DNA of 64,000 nt from Myroides sp. 1354 (GTDB lineage Bacteria > Bacteroidota > Bacteroidia > Flavobacteriales > Flavobacteriaceae): the NCBI RefSeq assembly GCF_030324495.1, contig NZ_JACAGN010000009.1, positions 51,909 through 115,908 on the forward strand, given 5' to 3'. The notes beneath the pieces were generated by a model, which saw only the letters and a program-made list of their open reading frames with translations, made no database searches and was not told the DNA's origin. The translations under genes were made by a program, and so were the position numbers. Positions 61,673 through 64,000 of this stretch are shown piece after piece; position 1 is the first letter of the stretch, and the number at the start of each line of letters is the position of its first letter.

Positions 61673-63079
61673 CTATTCCAGCAGTTTCTCTATATTTCGA
61701 TCAAAAATATTTACAAACGCTTCTTGAATACTTCCATCTTTATTTAAGATAATGCTGCGTTGAATTTTGGTGATAATCCATTTGTCTTTCATATCATTGA
61801 AATCTGTACAACGCAATTCAATAAGATTGGGATGTTTAAAAGGCTGAACCAATTCTTTCCATTCTTGGTGTTCACCATCAATACAAACGGAGATGACTTG
61901 AATATGAGGTAATTGCTCTAATAAGGCTATGGCTCTTTTGTGACTGGCTTCTGCGTGTGCTAAGCCGTTTTTGGTCCAAACGAACATCAGCGTTTTTTTG
62001 TGGATTAACTTTTTAAAGTCTACCGGTTTCTCATTTAAATCGACCAGGTCTACCTTAGGCAGGCGATTCTCGTACTTTAAATTTTGAACTGCATTTTGAA
62101 TCTTGATAATTTCTTGGTGTTGCGTGGTGTCCGTAGAAAGTTTGAAATAAGCCTCGAAAAACTTGTCGTTGTTATTGAGATTTTGGTCTTCCAATAAATA
62201 GATTAAAGCAATATTGTCTAAAATTGTATTTTTCACCTTTTCATTGCGAATGAGTGTATCCACAACATTCAACTTGGTGATGTTTTTATCAAATTTGGTT
62301 TGACTGTCAAAGTCGAGATCCGATTCGTCGCTAATTGAACTCAACATGATAGCCAAGTATTTGGTAAAGGACGAATAACGAATTAATTTTTCGTTGTTGA
62401 AGTCTACTTTATTTCGGAAATCGTAATAATTTGAAGGCAATTGGTTGCGAATATCCTCTTTGGTGCGCACATAATGTGCAATAGGGTAAATTTCCTTTTG
62501 ACTGAAGAAGTGAAGATCTAATTTAGTTTTTGCATATATGTCAAACTCTGGCCCCCAGCCAATAATTGCTTTACTTCTCAAGTAGTAGGTTGTGCGAGCC
62601 GCATGAGTAGAGTCGATAAAGCGTGTAAATTGATCAACACCATAATCGTAGTTTTCATAACGCGTCGATTCGTCTACTAAGTTCTTCACCGTTAAATTCA
62701 TCAAGAAGTTATTTTTCTCTGCCCCACGACCTGAGAAAATGATAGAGTGATCAAAATCTCTGGAGTTCAAACGCAGGTGTAAGCTGTCATTCTTGTCGAA
62801 GTAGACATACTGAAATTCAGGGTTGATTCTATAGATATAGAGTCCAGGACTCAATGAATCGAATTTCTTTTCAAAGCGATTGTTTTCATCTAGGAAGATG
62901 GTGTCTAACAGATCGTTATCTTTGAAAAATAGAATATATTTACTCGTTGGGTTTTGTATTTCGCCACTGAAATAGGCCGAGTAATCCGTTGTTTCAAATT
63001 TCTTCTGACAAGAAAATAACAACAAGACTAATGGCACTAAGCCATAGCGAATGCTTGTATGTAAAAGGTTACTACACAT
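61673..63079 (-). CDS. TlpA/thioredoxin-like lipoprotein without CxxC
   Basis: A 468-residue lipoprotein (lipobox LLFSC, Cys about residue 24). The N-terminal part (about 30-140) is beta-rich like DUF4369 (FSGEIQNPTSKYILFFKDNDLLDTIFLDENNRFEKKF). The C-terminal thioredoxin fold (about 340-468) starts LPKVDLVDLNEKPVDFKKLIHKKTLMFVWTKNGLAHAEASHKRA; where CxxC should be there is WTKNGLAH, so it cannot act as a dithiol oxidoreductase. Flavobacterial TlpA-like lipoproteins of this form are frequent; the role here is unknown. A -7 element (minus TACTTTTG) lies at 63121-63128. Confidence 0.8.
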   Translation of the reverse strand: MCSNLLHTSIRYGLVPLVLLLFSCQKKFETTDYSAYFSGEIQNPTSKYILFFKDNDLLDTIFLDENNRFEKKFDSLSPGLYIYRINPEFQYVYFDKNDSLHLRLNSRDFDHSIIFSGRGAEKNNFLMNLTVKNLVDESTRYENYDYGVDQFTRFIDSTHAARTTYYLRSKAIIGWGPEFDIYAKTKLDLHFFSQKEIYPIAHYVRTKEDIRNQLPSNYYDFRNKVDFNNEKLIRYSSFTKYLAIMLSSISDESDLDFDSQTKFDKNITKLNVVDTLIRNEKVKNTILDNIALIYLLEDQNLNNNDKFFEAYFKLSTDTTQHQEIIKIQNAVQNLKYENRLPKVDLVDLNEKPVDFKKLIHKKTLMFVWTKNGLAHAEASHKRAIALLEQLPHIQVISVCIDGEHQEWKELVQPFKHPNLIELRCTDFNDMKDKWIITKIQRSIILNKDGSIQEAFVNIFDRNIEKLLE

Positions 63080-63222
63080 TGTTTTGGGGGATAATGCTAG
63101 TTAAAAATTGACGTCGAAAGCAAAAGTAAGTTTTACGATTATTTAAAGTTGTTAATATATGGTTAAAATAAGTAATTCAAAATTGAAATAAATAAGACCG
63201 ATTAAATCTCATATATATTTAG

Positions 63223-63230
63223 TAATTTTG
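63223..63230 (+). promoter_or_regulatory. -7 element of ABC-F gene promoter
   Basis: TAATTTTG matches TAnnTTTG, 25 bases before the start codon. Confidence 0.5.
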
Positions 63231-63240
63231 CACAAATTAA

Positions 63241-64000
<760 letters not shown>

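Overview
The window is AT-rich DNA from a member of the Bacteroidota, most likely the Flavobacteriaceae. Supporting signs are TAnnTTTG-type -7 promoter elements, two giant secreted proteins with gliding/T9SS type B C-terminal domains, a Bacteroidetes-type Tra conjugation operon and flavobacterial housekeeping genes. The gene complement would suit Myroides, but I cannot prove the genus.

Region 1 (1-818) is chromosomal flank. On the minus strand it carries three consecutive Ile-rich leader peptides, each paired with an intrinsic terminator. This looks like a stacked attenuator for an isoleucine/branched-chain amino acid operon lying beyond the left edge. A PDZ-domain gene broken by an in-frame stop follows.

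Region 2 (about 819-25800) is an integrative conjugative element, or the remains of one, sitting against the 3' end of mnmE. It has mobA and mobB (relaxosome protein and relaxase), then a minus-strand cargo block (NdpA/NA37-like protein, a membrane protein, and an HD + Hsp90-type ATPase fusion), then an 890-bp gene-free region full of inverted repeats. After that come traA to traG and traI to traN. A second cargo block holds two unknown proteins and an Mrr-like restriction enzyme. The right end has an excisionase-like protein, an integrase 3' remnant, a higBA toxin-antitoxin pair and the intact tyrosine recombinase. I find no coupling ATPase (VirD4/MobC), TraO, TraP or TraQ, so the element may not transfer on its own. 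The two cargo blocks are the best candidates for undescribed anti-phage or conflict systems.

Region 3 (25804-64000) is core chromosome: mnmE, a universal stress protein, a processive glycosyltransferase, galE, a phosphoethanolamine-type transferase, HdeD-like, TetR, AraC-like and MarR-like proteins, a dipeptidyl peptidase, an amino acid permease, two paralogous T9SS-exported adhesin-like proteins, an esterase, a dihydroorotase-like protein lacking metal ligands, a DEAD-box helicase with an RG-rich tail, a TlpA-like lipoprotein and the start of an ABC-F ATPase. Between these genes are two unusual repeat systems. One is a fourfold tandem copy of a gene tail plus terminator (30.70-31.14 kb). The other is a dispersed intergenic mosaic (45.3, 51.9, 55.3 and 61.4 kb) built from terminators, GTT-rich tracts and a palindromic core, placed downstream of gene 3' ends.
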